From: Propionibacteriaceae bacterium
GTDB lineage: Bacteria > Actinomycetota > Actinomycetes > Propionibacteriales > Propionibacteriaceae
Assembly: GCA_030538315.1 (NCBI GenBank)
Contig: JAUNUF010000007.1
Coordinates: forward strand, 1-64,000
Length of the DNA stretch: 64,000 nucleotides
Direction: 5' to 3'
The notes beneath the pieces were generated by a model, which ran no database searches, was not told the DNA's origin, and saw nothing but the letters and a program-made list of their open reading frames with translations. This document shows, piece after piece, positions 52,644 to 60,940 of the stretch (positions are counted from its first letter, which is position 1; every line of letters begins with the position of its first letter). The position numbers and the translations under genes are program-made.

Positions 52644-53639
52644 CTAGTTGCCCGGATACAACGACCAGTCGTGCTCCGCCTTGATCACCGCGACACACCA
52701 CTCGGCGTCACACGCGTACGCCCCGCCGAATCCGACGTTGAGAGCGCTTGTCATCAAGCTGTAGTGGCCCGGGGACTTCATCCAGCCGTCGACAAGCACA
52801 CTGACCGGGCGACCGATGGTCGTGCCAGCGAGGTTCTCGCCGTACACTCCGTCGCCTGCCACGCAGCCCGGCAGGGAGTGGTCGAGCGAGCCGTGGGCGA
52901 GGTTCGACTGGGCGCACTTGAGGGCTTCGGCGTTGAGCGTGGGGTCGTAGGCGACTGCCTTACCGTCGTTGCCGTAGCCGACCTTCACTCCGTCCTCGAT
53001 GCGGGCCTTGTTGGTCCACTCGACCAGTGACTTCGCGAAGGTGTCCTGGTCGTCGATGCCGACGCGGGCGTCGTACGGGCCGACCGGCGTCGGGGTAGGC
53101 GTCGGGGTGGGGGTGGGCTTCGGCGTCGGGGTGACTGCCGAGGTGGGGGTGGTGAACTGGACGATGTTGTTGAGGACCCACTGGCGCTGCTTGACGAAGC
53201 TGGTGCCACGCGTGCTGCGCACCGCTGCGACGACGTCGACCATGCTGTAGGAGCGGCAGCCGTTACGGCCGGTGGCGGGGGTGTTGCATTCGGTGCGCCA
53301 CAGCCGACCATCGGAGGCGGTCCACTGCCCCGTCCGGGCGAGCGGGTTGCCTGCCCAGAGGCGGGCATCCGAGGGGAGGTAGGTGAGGTTGTTGAACACC
53401 CATCCGGTGGTCTGCACGTAGCGGGCACCGGTACGGATCACGGTCGAGGCCTTGATCTCGGTACGGCACCGCTTGGTCTGGGAGTAGGGCTCGCAGGTGG
53501 TGCGCCATTCGCGCCCGTTGACGACGTGATAGCCGGGCTCGGTGTACACATCGGCGGCAGCCGACGGTGCCGTGGCGACCAGCGCGCCGGCGGCGAGGGT
53601 GAGGGCCGCAGTGAACGCGGCGAGGATACGACGAGACAT
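52644..53639 (-). CDS. Secreted CAP-domain protein
   Basis: A 331-residue protein with a Sec signal (LAAFTAALTLAAGALVA), two Cys/Trp-containing repeats (residues about 35-165), a Pro/Thr linker and a C-terminal CAP/SCP domain (FAKSLVEWTNKARIEDG; CAQSNLAHGSLDHSLPGC; VYGENLAG; GWMKSPGHY). CAP proteins are secreted and bind wall or lipid ligands; several occur on conjugative elements. First structural gene of the secretion operon after the winged-helix regulators. Confidence 0.82.
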   Translation of the reverse strand: MSRRILAAFTAALTLAAGALVATAPSAAADVYTEPGYHVVNGREWRTTCEPYSQTKRCRTEIKASTVIRTGARYVQTTGWVFNNLTYLPSDARLWAGNPLARTGQWTASDGRLWRTECNTPATGRNGCRSYSMVDVVAAVRSTRGTSFVKQRQWVLNNIVQFTTPTSAVTPTPKPTPTPTPTPTPVGPYDARVGIDDQDTFAKSLVEWTNKARIEDGVKVGYGNDGKAVAYDPTLNAEALKCAQSNLAHGSLDHSLPGCVAGDGVYGENLAGTTIGRPVSVLVDGWMKSPGHYSLMTSALNVGFGGAYACDAEWCVAVIKAEHDWSLYPGN

Positions 53640-53640
53640 C

Positions 53641-54825
53641 TCAGGAACCTTTCGCTAGAGGAGAGTCCTGGTCATCGTCTCGCGCAGCACTGACACCGCT
53701 CCGGCCGGGTGCAGCAGGGTTGCGCAGTTCAGCGCGGAGGTACTCCCCCAACGCGACATCAGCCGGCACCGTCGAGGGGCCCGGGTAGGTGGCCATGAAC
53801 CACTCACGGGGACGGCCAGCATCCTCCGAGCCGGTCAGCTCGGCGCGCTTCTTCTCGACCATCCACAACGGCCGGAACTGGGGCGGCTGCGGAGCGGCAG
53901 GGCGGGGCACAGCCGTCAGGCGGCGCGGAGCGCCGTCGACCGGGATCGCCCCGACCCGGTGCAGCACCAGACCGCCCAGCGACCGCACGTTCGGTGGCAG
54001 CGCGTTCCCGGCCAGCGTGTCGTGGATCCGGTCCGGGCTCCAGCCAGCCTCCAGCCGCTCGACCAGGAGCCCGACGACTCGCAGCGCGGTCGGCCCGTCG
54101 AGGGCCTGCATCGGCCTGGGGAGGCAGTCACGCAGCACGAGCCACTGCTCGGCCGTCGGCCCAGGCGGCAACGTCTCGTTCTCGTCGTTCGACACCCGAC
54201 CCGACCCGACCGGCCCGTCGCCCAGCTCGTCGACCTCGGAGTCGTCGCTGGGGGGCAGGGGGGTTGGGTTGGTGGTTCTAAATGGTGGTTCTTCCTTATA
54301 TGTGAGTCCCACTGGTGGGACACCCTCAGTCCCACTGGTGGGACTCACGGACTCGAACTCCCCGTGAGTCCCAAAAATGGGATTCACGGCCTCACTAGGC
54401 ACTTCATCGAAGTCGGGTTCAGAGTCGATGGGCCCGTTCCCGTGAGTCTCATTTTCGGGACTCACCATCTGACTAGGCATGTTGGGCTGAGTGACCTCAG
54501 GGCGCGGACCCATCTTCCGGCGGGAACGATGCACCGAATCGGGCACGTTCAACCGGACCACGGACACGCTCATCACCGAGCCAGTACGCGAGTTCTCGCG
54601 GTACTCACGGGTGCCCATCCGGGTGATATAGCCCTGCGCTTCCAGGGATTGCAGAAGTCGGTGGACCGTGGACTTCGACTTGCACGTCATGTCCATCAAC
54701 GTGTCGATCCGAGGCCAGGCCTCGTCATCATCGTTGGCGAAGTTCGCCAGCAGGAGAAGGACCAGCTTCTCCGACAACACCGGCAGCTTCACCTCCGCTG
54801 CCCAGTTCACGGCCCAGAAACTCAC
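53641..54825 (-). CDS. Winged-helix protein, candidate replication initiator
   Basis: A 394-residue protein from GTG 54825 (GTGA overlap with the upstream gene). Residues 1-70 are a winged helix of the HTH_36 type (WAAEVKLPVLSEKLVLLLLA; DTLMDMTCKSKSTVHRLLQS). The middle is low-complexity and encoded by DNA with four palindromic repeats. The C-terminal half contains a helical domain (WLVLRDCLPRPMQALDGPTA; SPDRIHDTLAGNALPP). Proteins of this layout occur as Rep-like or regulatory proteins on actinobacterial plasmids. With the internal repeats, an initiator with its own origin is plausible but unproven. Confidence 0.6.
   Translation of the reverse strand: MSFWAVNWAAEVKLPVLSEKLVLLLLANFANDDDEAWPRIDTLMDMTCKSKSTVHRLLQSLEAQGYITRMGTREYRENSRTGSVMSVSVVRLNVPDSVHRSRRKMGPRPEVTQPNMPSQMVSPENETHGNGPIDSEPDFDEVPSEAVNPIFGTHGEFESVSPTSGTEGVPPVGLTYKEEPPFRTTNPTPLPPSDDSEVDELGDGPVGSGRVSNDENETLPPGPTAEQWLVLRDCLPRPMQALDGPTALRVVGLLVERLEAGWSPDRIHDTLAGNALPPNVRSLGGLVLHRVGAIPVDGAPRRLTAVPRPAAPQPPQFRPLWMVEKKRAELTGSEDAGRPREWFMATYPGPSTVPADVALGEYLRAELRNPAAPGRSGVSAARDDDQDSPLAKGS
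54302..54465. repeat. Four palindromic repeats, possible iterons/operators
   Basis: Copies at 54302-54323, 54327-54348, 54363-54388 and 54442-54465 share arms GTGAGTCCC(A) and TGGGACTCAC around 2-6 central bases. Three copies are in the same codon phase of the surrounding gene (V-S/N-P...T-x-G). The first copy lacks two bases and is read in another phase, yet keeps the 16-base core it shares with the second. That favours DNA-level function such as binding by a replication or regulatory protein. Confidence 0.6.
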
Positions 54826-55091
54826 CCGGGTGTCCCTTCCCAGTCGAGGTTCAGCCGGACCAGCTGCCCGCGAGGATGCTCACCCAGGCGCTCCAGCGCG
54901 CCGGCGCTGGCAAGCACCGCCACCGTCGCCTGAACCTGCTCCGGGGACACGCAAGCGAACCCTGGGATCCAGCCGCTCACGTAGCCGGCCCCGTCCTCCC
55001 CCACGCATTCAGCAATCCCGAGCAGCACGAGGCGCTCAACAGGATCATCAACCTTCACCGACATCGCCCACGCAGTCGCATGCACAGCCAT
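54822..55091 (-). CDS. Small winged-helix protein (paralogue array member)
   Basis: An 89-residue protein. ATHATAWAM-like opening followed by VERLVLLGIAECVGEDGAGYV and SPEQVQATVAVLASAGALERL, the same pattern as the N-terminus of the protein at 53641. Start and stop overlap both neighbours (TGATG upstream, GTGA downstream). Likely a DNA-binding regulator or a Rep accessory. Confidence 0.6.
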   Translation of the reverse strand: MAVHATAWAMSVKVDDPVERLVLLGIAECVGEDGAGYVSGWIPGFACVSPEQVQATVAVLASAGALERLGEHPRGQLVRLNLDWEGTPG

Positions 55092-55333
55092 CAGTTGCCA
55101 CCTTCCAAGAGTTGGAATCCAGGGAGCCCATCAACGAGCTCGAACCGAACCATCCCCGCGGTCTCCAGCCAGGCCAACGCCTCAGCCACCAGAACCACCG
55201 ACAACCCGACGTGCGGGGCCACCTCGACCGCAGTCCCCTGCACCCAGCCATCCACGGCCAGCCCATACAGAACCGCCTGCACGCGCCTCGTGACGGCGGT
55301 AGGCACCCGATCGGTAGTCACATCGATACTCAC
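55091..55333 (-). CDS. Small winged-helix protein (paralogue array member)
   Basis: An 80-residue protein from GTG 55333 (GTGA overlap). TRRVQAVLYGLAVDGWVQGT is followed by VAPHVGLSVVLVAEALAWLE and a short wing (GMVRFELVDG), paralogous in layout to its neighbours. Function unknown beyond probable DNA binding. Confidence 0.58.
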   Translation of the reverse strand: MSIDVTTDRVPTAVTRRVQAVLYGLAVDGWVQGTAVEVAPHVGLSVVLVAEALAWLETAGMVRFELVDGLPGFQLLEGGN

Positions 55334-55641
55334 AGCGCCACCTTCGGAACCTCGACAGGCAGCGCGTCCGCGATCCCCGTGAACATGTCCGGGATCAGCA
55401 GACGAAGCGCGAACCACTGAGACGATGCCGCCAGGAGCTGGACCAGACCGCAGTCCTCCAACTCACGCAACGCCTGCCCCACCCGGGCCGTGGAGCAGAC
55501 AGCCACATCGCGCAGCACCTGAGCCGGGACGCGAACCTCATCACGATCAGAAGCGAGATGGCCAAGGGCCACCAACACCGAACGCGACACCGCATCAGGA
55601 ACCTTCGCCCCCAACGCCCACGACACAGCCCACACCGACAT
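55330..55641 (-). CDS. Small winged-helix protein (paralogue array member)
   Basis: A 103-residue protein from ATG 55641 with GGGGGAG upstream. MSVWAVSWALGAKVPDAVSR closely parallels the opening of the protein at 53641 (MSFWAVNWAAEVKLPVLSEK); then LRDVAVCSTARVGQALRELE is the recognition helix region. It is truncated after the winged helix relative to the long paralogue. First of four coupled genes. Confidence 0.62.
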   Translation of the reverse strand: MSVWAVSWALGAKVPDAVSRSVLVALGHLASDRDEVRVPAQVLRDVAVCSTARVGQALRELEDCGLVQLLAASSQWFALRLLIPDMFTGIADALPVEVPKVAL

Positions 55642-55646
55642 TCCGA

Positions 55647-55877
55647 CTACTCCCCCGGCGTCGTGGGAGAAGCTGGCTCCTGGACACCCGCGGAGCTGAG
55701 GAGATCTCCAACCCAGCCAGAGGGGACAGCCCAACGACCACTCGGGAGCTTCTTCGCTCCGGGAATCTTGCCGGTCTTGCACCAACGCGACACCGCGCGT
55801 GCGTTGCCGTCGGGCAGCAACTCCGCCACCTCGTCGGGCGACCAGAACGGCTTGGCATTTAATGCCGCTGGTGTCAT
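55647..55877 (-). CDS. Excisionase/MerR-like DNA-binding protein
   Basis: A 76-residue protein from ATG 55877: FWSPDEVAELLPDGNARAVS, RWCKTGKIPGAKKLPSGRWA and a terminal VPSGWVGDLL. This is the HTH_17/excisionase pattern (helix-turn-helix with a K-P-G-R-W wing). Next to the putative attachment tRNA it could be the recombination directionality factor, or simply the top regulator of the winged-helix/transfer operon. Divergent from the XRE gene. Confidence 0.68.
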   Translation of the reverse strand: MTPAALNAKPFWSPDEVAELLPDGNARAVSRWCKTGKIPGAKKLPSGRWAVPSGWVGDLLSSAGVQEPASPTTPGE

Positions 55878-55948
55878 CTCGTGATACTCCACGGATGCAG
55901 TATCACCTAATGCCAGTTCTGGTGTCAAAGCAACACACGTTGCACGTC

Positions 55949-55978
55949 TTGCACTTACAGGTACTGTTTGCCTATTCT
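55949..55978 (+). promoter_or_regulatory. Promoter for a leaderless XRE message, with repeats
   Basis: TTGCAC (55949-55954), 18 bases, TATTCT (55973-55978), then ATG 55985 only 6 bases later, so the message would be leaderless. TTGCAC also occurs 10 bases upstream in direct repeat. The 107-base divergent region with the excisionase-like gene is a natural operator. Confidence 0.55.
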
Positions 55979-55984
55979 GGCCCC

Positions 55985-56329
55985 ATGGCACAGCATCACG
56001 AGATCGCACGCTCGAACGGCTTGACCGACGGCTACTCGATCTATGAGTCGATCGGCATCACGATTCAGAGCGCTCTGTTTCGCCGCAGACTCAGGAACAA
56101 GGATCTGGCCGAGGCGCTCGGGGTGACCCCGTCCGTAGCTGGAAAGAAGCTGCGGGGCGACGTTGCTTGGTCGCTTCAGGACGTCTTCGCGGCGGCACAA
56201 TTGCTCGACGTCGACGTCGCCACCATCCTGCCTCGCAAGAAAGCAGAGAATCCCGACCAACTTCCGTTGGCCGGGATTCCCGATGTGGTAGCGGGGACAG
56301 GATTTGAACCTGTGACCTCTGGGTTATGA
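55985..56329 (+). CDS. XRE-family regulator running into the tRNA gene
   Basis: A 114-residue protein with a helix-turn-helix (ALFRRRLRNKDLAEALGVTPSVAGKKLRGDVAWSL, residues about 30-65). The C-terminal AGTGFEPVTSGL is encoded by the antisense of the initiator tRNA (56286 onward), a tail commonly created when a mobile element abuts a tRNA 3' end. It probably represses the divergent transfer or excision genes. Before integration or in the circular form its C-terminus could differ. Confidence 0.75.
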   Translation: MAQHHEIARSNGLTDGYSIYESIGITIQSALFRRRLRNKDLAEALGVTPSVAGKKLRGDVAWSLQDVFAAAQLLDVDVATILPRKKAENPDQLPLAGIPDVVAGTGFEPVTSGL

Positions 56330-56362
56330 GCCCAGCGAGCTACCGAGCTGCTCCACCCCGCG
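56286..56362 (-). tRNA. Initiator tRNA-Met (CAT), likely attachment site
   Basis: A 77-nt tRNA including encoded CCA. The 5' end begins CGCGGGG and leaves the first C unpaired against A of the acceptor, the anticodon stem has three G-C pairs (GGG-CTCATAA-CCC), and the anticodon is CAT: all initiator features. Its 3' end faces the element, so it fits as the integration target. It is the border between mobile and core genes in this window. Confidence 0.95.
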
Positions 56363-56373
56363 TCGCTCGTCTA

Positions 56374-56402
56374 ACTATACGGAGGTCATCCAGAGAACTC
56401 AA
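56374..56402 (-). promoter_or_regulatory. Promoter of the initiator tRNA
   Basis: On the minus strand TTGAGT (56402-56397), 17 bases, TATAGT (56379-56374), 11 bases before the tRNA 5' end. Good match to the main sigma factor consensus. The promoter is on the chromosomal side, so integration at the 3' end leaves tRNA expression intact. Confidence 0.7.
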
Positions 56403-56420
56403 ATCGGGTTGAATGGGGGC

Positions 56421-57335
56421 ATGACGTGGTGGATGCGGGCGCTCGGGTGGACGGCGGCGGGCTTCGGGTTGGCGGGCATGGCCGTTGGCGCGTTCGGGGC
56501 GCGGGCCCTGAACGGCCCACGAAGGGTGTGGCCGCCCTATGGCTTCACGCCCTTCGAGATCGGACTCCCTGCAGACGACGTCTCCTTCACTGCTGACGAC
56601 GGCGTGCGCCTGGCTGGATGGTGGTTCGACCAGCCAGGCTCCGACACCGTGGTCGTGATCGCCCACGGCCACAGGGGCAACAAGTCCGATCTGCTGGGCA
56701 TCGGCCCCGGCCTCCACCGCGCCGGCCACACCGTGCTCGTCTTCGACTTCCGCGGCTCCAGCGATTCTGGCGACGGCGCCCTCTCCCTGGGTTTCCACGA
56801 GCAACGCGACCTTGCTGCGGCCGTCGACTACGCCGCCCAGCGCAGACCAGATGCCCGAATCGCCGTCGTCGGTTTCTCCGGCGGCGCCGCCACCGCGATC
56901 CTCACCGCCGCGAAGGAGCCCCGCATCGAGGCGCTGGTTCTGGACTCACCCTTCGCCACCCTCACCGACGTGGTGGCTCAGGCTTTCCGCGGGCACCGAG
57001 TGCCGGCGGCTCCGTTCGTCCCATTCGTGGCGGCGGCCAACAGACTCCTCAACGGTTACCGACTACGCGACGTGCGGCCCATCGACGCCATCGCCGAACT
57101 GCCGCCTCGCCCCATCCTCCTCCTGCACGGGACGCAGGACGAGATCATCCCCTACCAGCACGCCCTCGACCTGCAGGCGGCGGCAGGCGAAGGCGCCGTC
57201 GAACTGGTGACATTCGACGGCGCCTATCACTGCGGTGGGTACTTCGCCGACCGGCCCGGCTACATCAAGCTGGTCGACGCATTCCTCACGGACGCGTTGC
57301 GAGCTGCTGGGTCTTCGCCGGATCCCGCTCGATGA
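56421..57335 (+). CDS. Alpha/beta hydrolase
   Basis: A 304-residue hydrolase with an N-terminal membrane helix (ALGWTAAGFGLAGMAVGAFG), oxyanion region VVVIAHGHRGNKSD, nucleophile elbow VVGFSGGAA, and downstream Asp (HGTQDEIIPY) and His (GAYHCGGY). Resembles YqkD/YfhR-like membrane-anchored esterases. The start is ATG 56421; TTG 56409 is in frame. It overlaps the convergent aldo/keto reductase gene by 50 bases. Confidence 0.85.
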   Translation: MTWWMRALGWTAAGFGLAGMAVGAFGARALNGPRRVWPPYGFTPFEIGLPADDVSFTADDGVRLAGWWFDQPGSDTVVVIAHGHRGNKSDLLGIGPGLHRAGHTVLVFDFRGSSDSGDGALSLGFHEQRDLAAAVDYAAQRRPDARIAVVGFSGGAATAILTAAKEPRIEALVLDSPFATLTDVVAQAFRGHRVPAAPFVPFVAAANRLLNGYRLRDVRPIDAIAELPPRPILLLHGTQDEIIPYQHALDLQAAAGEGAVELVTFDGAYHCGGYFADRPGYIKLVDAFLTDALRAAGSSPDPAR

Positions 57336-58287
57336 AGCCCTGCAGGGCCTGATCGATTCGCTCCATCACGTCGGCGTCGAGCTCAACGCCGCTGGCCTTG
57401 ACGTTTTCCTCCACCTGCTCCGGGCGCGAAGCACCGATGATGGCGGCGGCGATGTTGTCGTTCTGCAGCACCCATGCGAGGGCGAGCTGGGCCATCGTGA
57501 GATCCAGCTCAGCGGCGATGGGCTTCAGATTCTGGACGGCGGCGAGCAGACCGTCGTCCATGAACCGGCTGATCATCTGCTGACCACCCTTGGTGTCGGT
57601 GGCACGCGACCCTTCAGGAACGGCCTGCCCCGGCACGTACTTGCCGGTGAGCACGCCCTGCGCCACCGGAGAGAAGACGATCTGGGACACTCCCACCTCC
57701 CGGGAGGCCGGGATGACCTCATCCTCGATCACGCGCCACAGCATGCTGTACTGCGGCTGGTTCGACACCAGCGGGATGCGCAGCTCCTTGGCGTAGCGGG
57801 CGGCCTCGCGGATCTGCTCCGCGCGCCACTCGGACACACCGATGTAGAGAGCCTTGCCGGAGCGCACCACGTCGGCGAACGCCACCATCGTCTCCTCCAG
57901 CGGCGTCTCCACGTCGTAGCGGTGCGCCTGGAAGACGTCCACGTAATCCGTCTTGAGCCGCCTCAGGGAGCCGTTGATGCCCTCCATGATGTGCTTGCGC
58001 GAGAGGCCCACGTCGTTGGCGCCCTTCGGGCCGACGGGCCAGTAGACCTTCGTGAGGATCTCGAGCGATTCCCGGCGCTCGCCCTTCAGCGCCTCGCCCA
58101 GCACCTCTTCGGCGACCGTGTTGGCGTAGACATCCGCCGTGTCGAACGTGGTGATGCCGGCATCGAGTGCGGCGCGCACGCAGGCGAGCGCCGCGTCGTT
58201 TTCCACCTGCGAACCATGCGTCAGCCAGTTGCCGTAGATGAGCTCAGTGACCTTGAGGCCAGAATTGCCGAGGTAGCGGTACTTCAC
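57286..58287 (-). CDS. Aldo/keto reductase (Kv-beta-like)
   Basis: A 333-residue NADPH-dependent oxidoreductase. Catalytic tetrad: Asp and Tyr in FDTADVYANT, Lys in EILTKVYW, His in VFQAHRYD; coenzyme-binding SNQPQYSML and IIGASRPEQVEEN near the end. The VGVSEWRAEQI and LTGKY segments fit the voltage-gated-channel beta/YghZ-like group. GTG 58287 has AGAAAGGA upstream; the frame extends to 58323. Confidence 0.92.
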   Translation of the reverse strand: MKYRYLGNSGLKVTELIYGNWLTHGSQVENDAALACVRAALDAGITTFDTADVYANTVAEEVLGEALKGERRESLEILTKVYWPVGPKGANDVGLSRKHIMEGINGSLRRLKTDYVDVFQAHRYDVETPLEETMVAFADVVRSGKALYIGVSEWRAEQIREAARYAKELRIPLVSNQPQYSMLWRVIEDEVIPASREVGVSQIVFSPVAQGVLTGKYVPGQAVPEGSRATDTKGGQQMISRFMDDGLLAAVQNLKPIAAELDLTMAQLALAWVLQNDNIAAAIIGASRPEQVEENVKASGVELDADVMERIDQALQGFIERDPAKTQQLATRP

Positions 58288-58361
58288 CGTCGAGTCCTTT
58301 CTCTGCAGACGCCCAGCGTCCACCTCAATCTACTCCTTCGCCTCACGCTAGGCTCGCACCC

Positions 58362-59636
58362 ATGACCAAGGCCGATCTGCACTACGAGCTGAGCCAGCAC
58401 CGCCTCGACAACGGCTTGCAGGTGGTGGTGGCTCCAGACGACGCAGCACCCGGCGTAGCGGTCAACATCTGGGTCGAGGTCGGCTCCGCGGACGAGGTGC
58501 CCGGCCGCACCGGGTTCGCCCACCTGTTCGAGCACCTGATGTTCCAAGGCTCCGGCAACGTCGCCAGCGGCGAGCACATGGCGACGGTGGAGGCTCTCGG
58601 CGGCACCGTCAATGCCACCACGTCCTCAGACCGCACCAACTACTTCGAGACGGTTCCCCCCGGTGCCCTCGATCTGGCGCTCTGGATGGAAGCAGACCGG
58701 TTCGCGTCCCTTGCCATCACCCCGGAGAACTTCGAGGCGCAGCGTCAGGTGGTCAAGGAGGAGAAGCGCCAGCGCTACGACAACCAGCCCTACGGCGACC
58801 TCCTCGAACTCCTCGTCGCGCAGCACTTCGACCCCTCGCATCCCTACGGTCACCTCACCATCGGTTCCATGGAGGATCTCGACGCCTCGTCGCTGGATGA
58901 CGTCGCCAGCTTCTTCGCCGCCTGGTACCCGGCCAGCAACCTGCGCCTCGTGCTGTGCGGCCCCGTCTCCGCCGACGAGGGGCTCACCCTCGCCGAGAAG
59001 CACTTCGGCGACCTTCCCACGCTCGCCAAGCCCCACCGTCGGGAGATGCCCGCGCACGGCCACCGCTCGCCTGAATCGCTCACGGTCAGCCGGCAGGTGC
59101 CCCACTCGCTCAGCTACCTCTCCTGGGCCACTCCCCCAGCCGCCCACCCCGACATCCCCGCGCTGGACATGGCGCTGGCCGTACTCTCCGACGGACATGC
59201 CAGCCGCCTGCACCGGTCACTCGTCAAGCAATCCGATGTCGCCTACGAGGTCCACAGCGGCATGCTGACCAACCGCTCCGCGGATTCCATCACCACGGTC
59301 ATCTCACGTCCGGCGGACGGCGTCTCTCTCGAACAGGTCTCAGACGCAGTCCTCGAGGGCATCAACCAACTGATCGAGGACGGCCCCGGGGAAGCAGAGC
59401 TCGACCGGGCCGTCGCACAGTTCGAGCGAGACTGGCTCTGGGAGTTGGCCACCACCAGCGGCCGGGCAGACGCCATCAACGAAGCCTGGTTGGTGCACGG
59501 AGACCCGCAGCGAGTCAACACGTCCCTGGCGGAAGTGCTGGCCCTCACCCCAGAAGACCTGCGGCTCGCCGCCAAACGTTGGCTGCAACCAGACGCCGCC
59601 CATCGCCTCCTCTACCGCGCGGAGAACGCCTCATGA
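58362..59636 (+). CDS. M16 zinc peptidase, catalytic subunit
   Basis: A 424-residue M16B peptidase (pitrilysin/processing peptidase family) with the inverted zinc motif HLFEH in GFAHLFEHLMFQGS near residue 65 and the distal Glu in the following helix (ENFEAQRQVVKEEKRQRYDN). Coupled by ATGA to a second M16 gene lacking the motif, the usual two-subunit arrangement. Clears small proteins or peptides. Confidence 0.92.
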   Translation: MTKADLHYELSQHRLDNGLQVVVAPDDAAPGVAVNIWVEVGSADEVPGRTGFAHLFEHLMFQGSGNVASGEHMATVEALGGTVNATTSSDRTNYFETVPPGALDLALWMEADRFASLAITPENFEAQRQVVKEEKRQRYDNQPYGDLLELLVAQHFDPSHPYGHLTIGSMEDLDASSLDDVASFFAAWYPASNLRLVLCGPVSADEGLTLAEKHFGDLPTLAKPHRREMPAHGHRSPESLTVSRQVPHSLSYLSWATPPAAHPDIPALDMALAVLSDGHASRLHRSLVKQSDVAYEVHSGMLTNRSADSITTVISRPADGVSLEQVSDAVLEGINQLIEDGPGEAELDRAVAQFERDWLWELATTSGRADAINEAWLVHGDPQRVNTSLAEVLALTPEDLRLAAKRWLQPDAAHRLLYRAENAS

Positions 59637-60940
59637 ACCGCCCCGACGTCCTGCTGGCCACGCCCTGGCACTTCCCCACCCCCACCGTCGTGACGCTCGA
59701 CAGCGGGCTCACCGTGTGGCACTTCCACCTCCCCGGCCAGCATGTGGCCACCTACGAGGTGGTGCTGCCCACCGAGCTCACGCACGAGAGCCGAGAGAAG
59801 GAGGGCATCGCCAACGTCACGCTCCACTCCATCGACGAAGGCACCCACACCCACCCCGATGGTGGCATCGGCGAACTGCTCGAAACCCAAGGCACCACGC
59901 TGCACGGCGCCACCCGCTACCGCTACACCACCTTCGGCGGGCAATCCCCATCGCGCAGGCTACGAGACGTGCTGCCCCTCTTCGCGGAAGTCCTGATGGA
60001 GCCGGCCTATGCCGATCGCGACGTGGCCCACCACATCGAGGCCCAGATCGCCGGCTACGAATCCCGGCTCGCCTCCCCTGGCGCCGCCAATCGCATCGCG
60101 CTCAGGGCCGCGCTCTACGATCCGGAGCACCGGGATTCGCGGCCCACCGGTGGCACACCCGAGACGCTTCAGAACCTCACGGCCGCAGACGCGGTGGCAT
60201 GGCATCGTGCGCACTTCTCCCCCGTCGGGGCCACGCTGGTGATCGCCGGGGCCGTGGAACTCGACGAGGTGATCGCCGGTGTCGCCGGGTGGCAGGCAGT
60301 TGGCGATCGTCCCACCGAGCCGCGCCCACCGTCGCCGGGTCAGGAGCGGAAGGTGGTGGTGGTCGACCACCCAGACGCGGTGCAGGCCACATTGGCGCTC
60401 GCCATGCGCACCGTCACGCGAGACGACCCGCGCTGGCCCGCTCTGCGCGTGGCCGGCCATGCGGTGGCCGGAGCGTTCGCCAGCCGTCTGAACCTTGAGC
60501 TGCGTGAACGCCTCGGCTACACGTACGGCATCCGAGGCGGCTTCGCGCCCGGGGTCGACGAGGGCCAGTTCTCCGTCGGTGCGAGCGTTCGCACCGAGGT
60601 CGCTGGCGATTCCATCGCCCGCACCATCGAAGCCCTCTCGCTGAAGGATGCCCTCACCGAGCAGGAGGTGGATGACGCCAAGCAGTTCCTGATCGGGATC
60701 GCCCCGCTGGCCAACGAAACCTCGGCAGACATCGTCAACCAGGGCGCCACTCTGGCAGGCTCCGGGCTCAGCCCCGAGTACATCAACGCCCACTTTGCGG
60801 ATCTGGCTCAGGTCACGGCGGAGGAGGCGACGGCGGCGTTCCGGGAGGTCGTCAATCCGGAGCAGCTCACCATCGCCGTCACCGGCGCCGCCGCTGAGCT
60901 GGTCCCAGCCCTTGAGGGGCTGGGGCTCAGCGTCAGCTGA
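59633..60940 (+). CDS. M16 peptidase-like, non-catalytic subunit
   Basis: A 435-residue M16-family protein that lacks HxxEH: the equivalent position reads LHSIDEGTHTH. The C-terminal domain keeps the ELRERLGYTYGIRGGF signature that binds substrate. Start ATG 59633 overlaps the catalytic gene. Forms a heterodimer with it, by analogy with bacterial M16B pairs. Convergent with UPF0182. Confidence 0.88.
   Translation: MNRPDVLLATPWHFPTPTVVTLDSGLTVWHFHLPGQHVATYEVVLPTELTHESREKEGIANVTLHSIDEGTHTHPDGGIGELLETQGTTLHGATRYRYTTFGGQSPSRRLRDVLPLFAEVLMEPAYADRDVAHHIEAQIAGYESRLASPGAANRIALRAALYDPEHRDSRPTGGTPETLQNLTAADAVAWHRAHFSPVGATLVIAGAVELDEVIAGVAGWQAVGDRPTEPRPPSPGQERKVVVVDHPDAVQATLALAMRTVTRDDPRWPALRVAGHAVAGAFASRLNLELRERLGYTYGIRGGFAPGVDEGQFSVGASVRTEVAGDSIARTIEALSLKDALTEQEVDDAKQFLIGIAPLANETSADIVNQGATLAGSGLSPEYINAHFADLAQVTAEEATAAFREVVNPEQLTIAVTGAAAELVPALEGLGLSVS

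Noticed and set aside
1..56285. CRISPR array
   Set aside because: No regularly spaced direct repeats with unique spacers; the repeated DNA seen is palindromic or a simple duplication.
57235..58365. Long open frame antisense to the aldo/keto reductase (376 codons)
   Set aside because: High-GC shadow frame; the minus strand has full AKR motifs and a ribosome binding site.
59633..60940. Second M16 gene as a decayed peptidase
   Set aside because: Loss of HxxEH with retention of the substrate-binding domain is normal for the partner subunit of M16B pairs.
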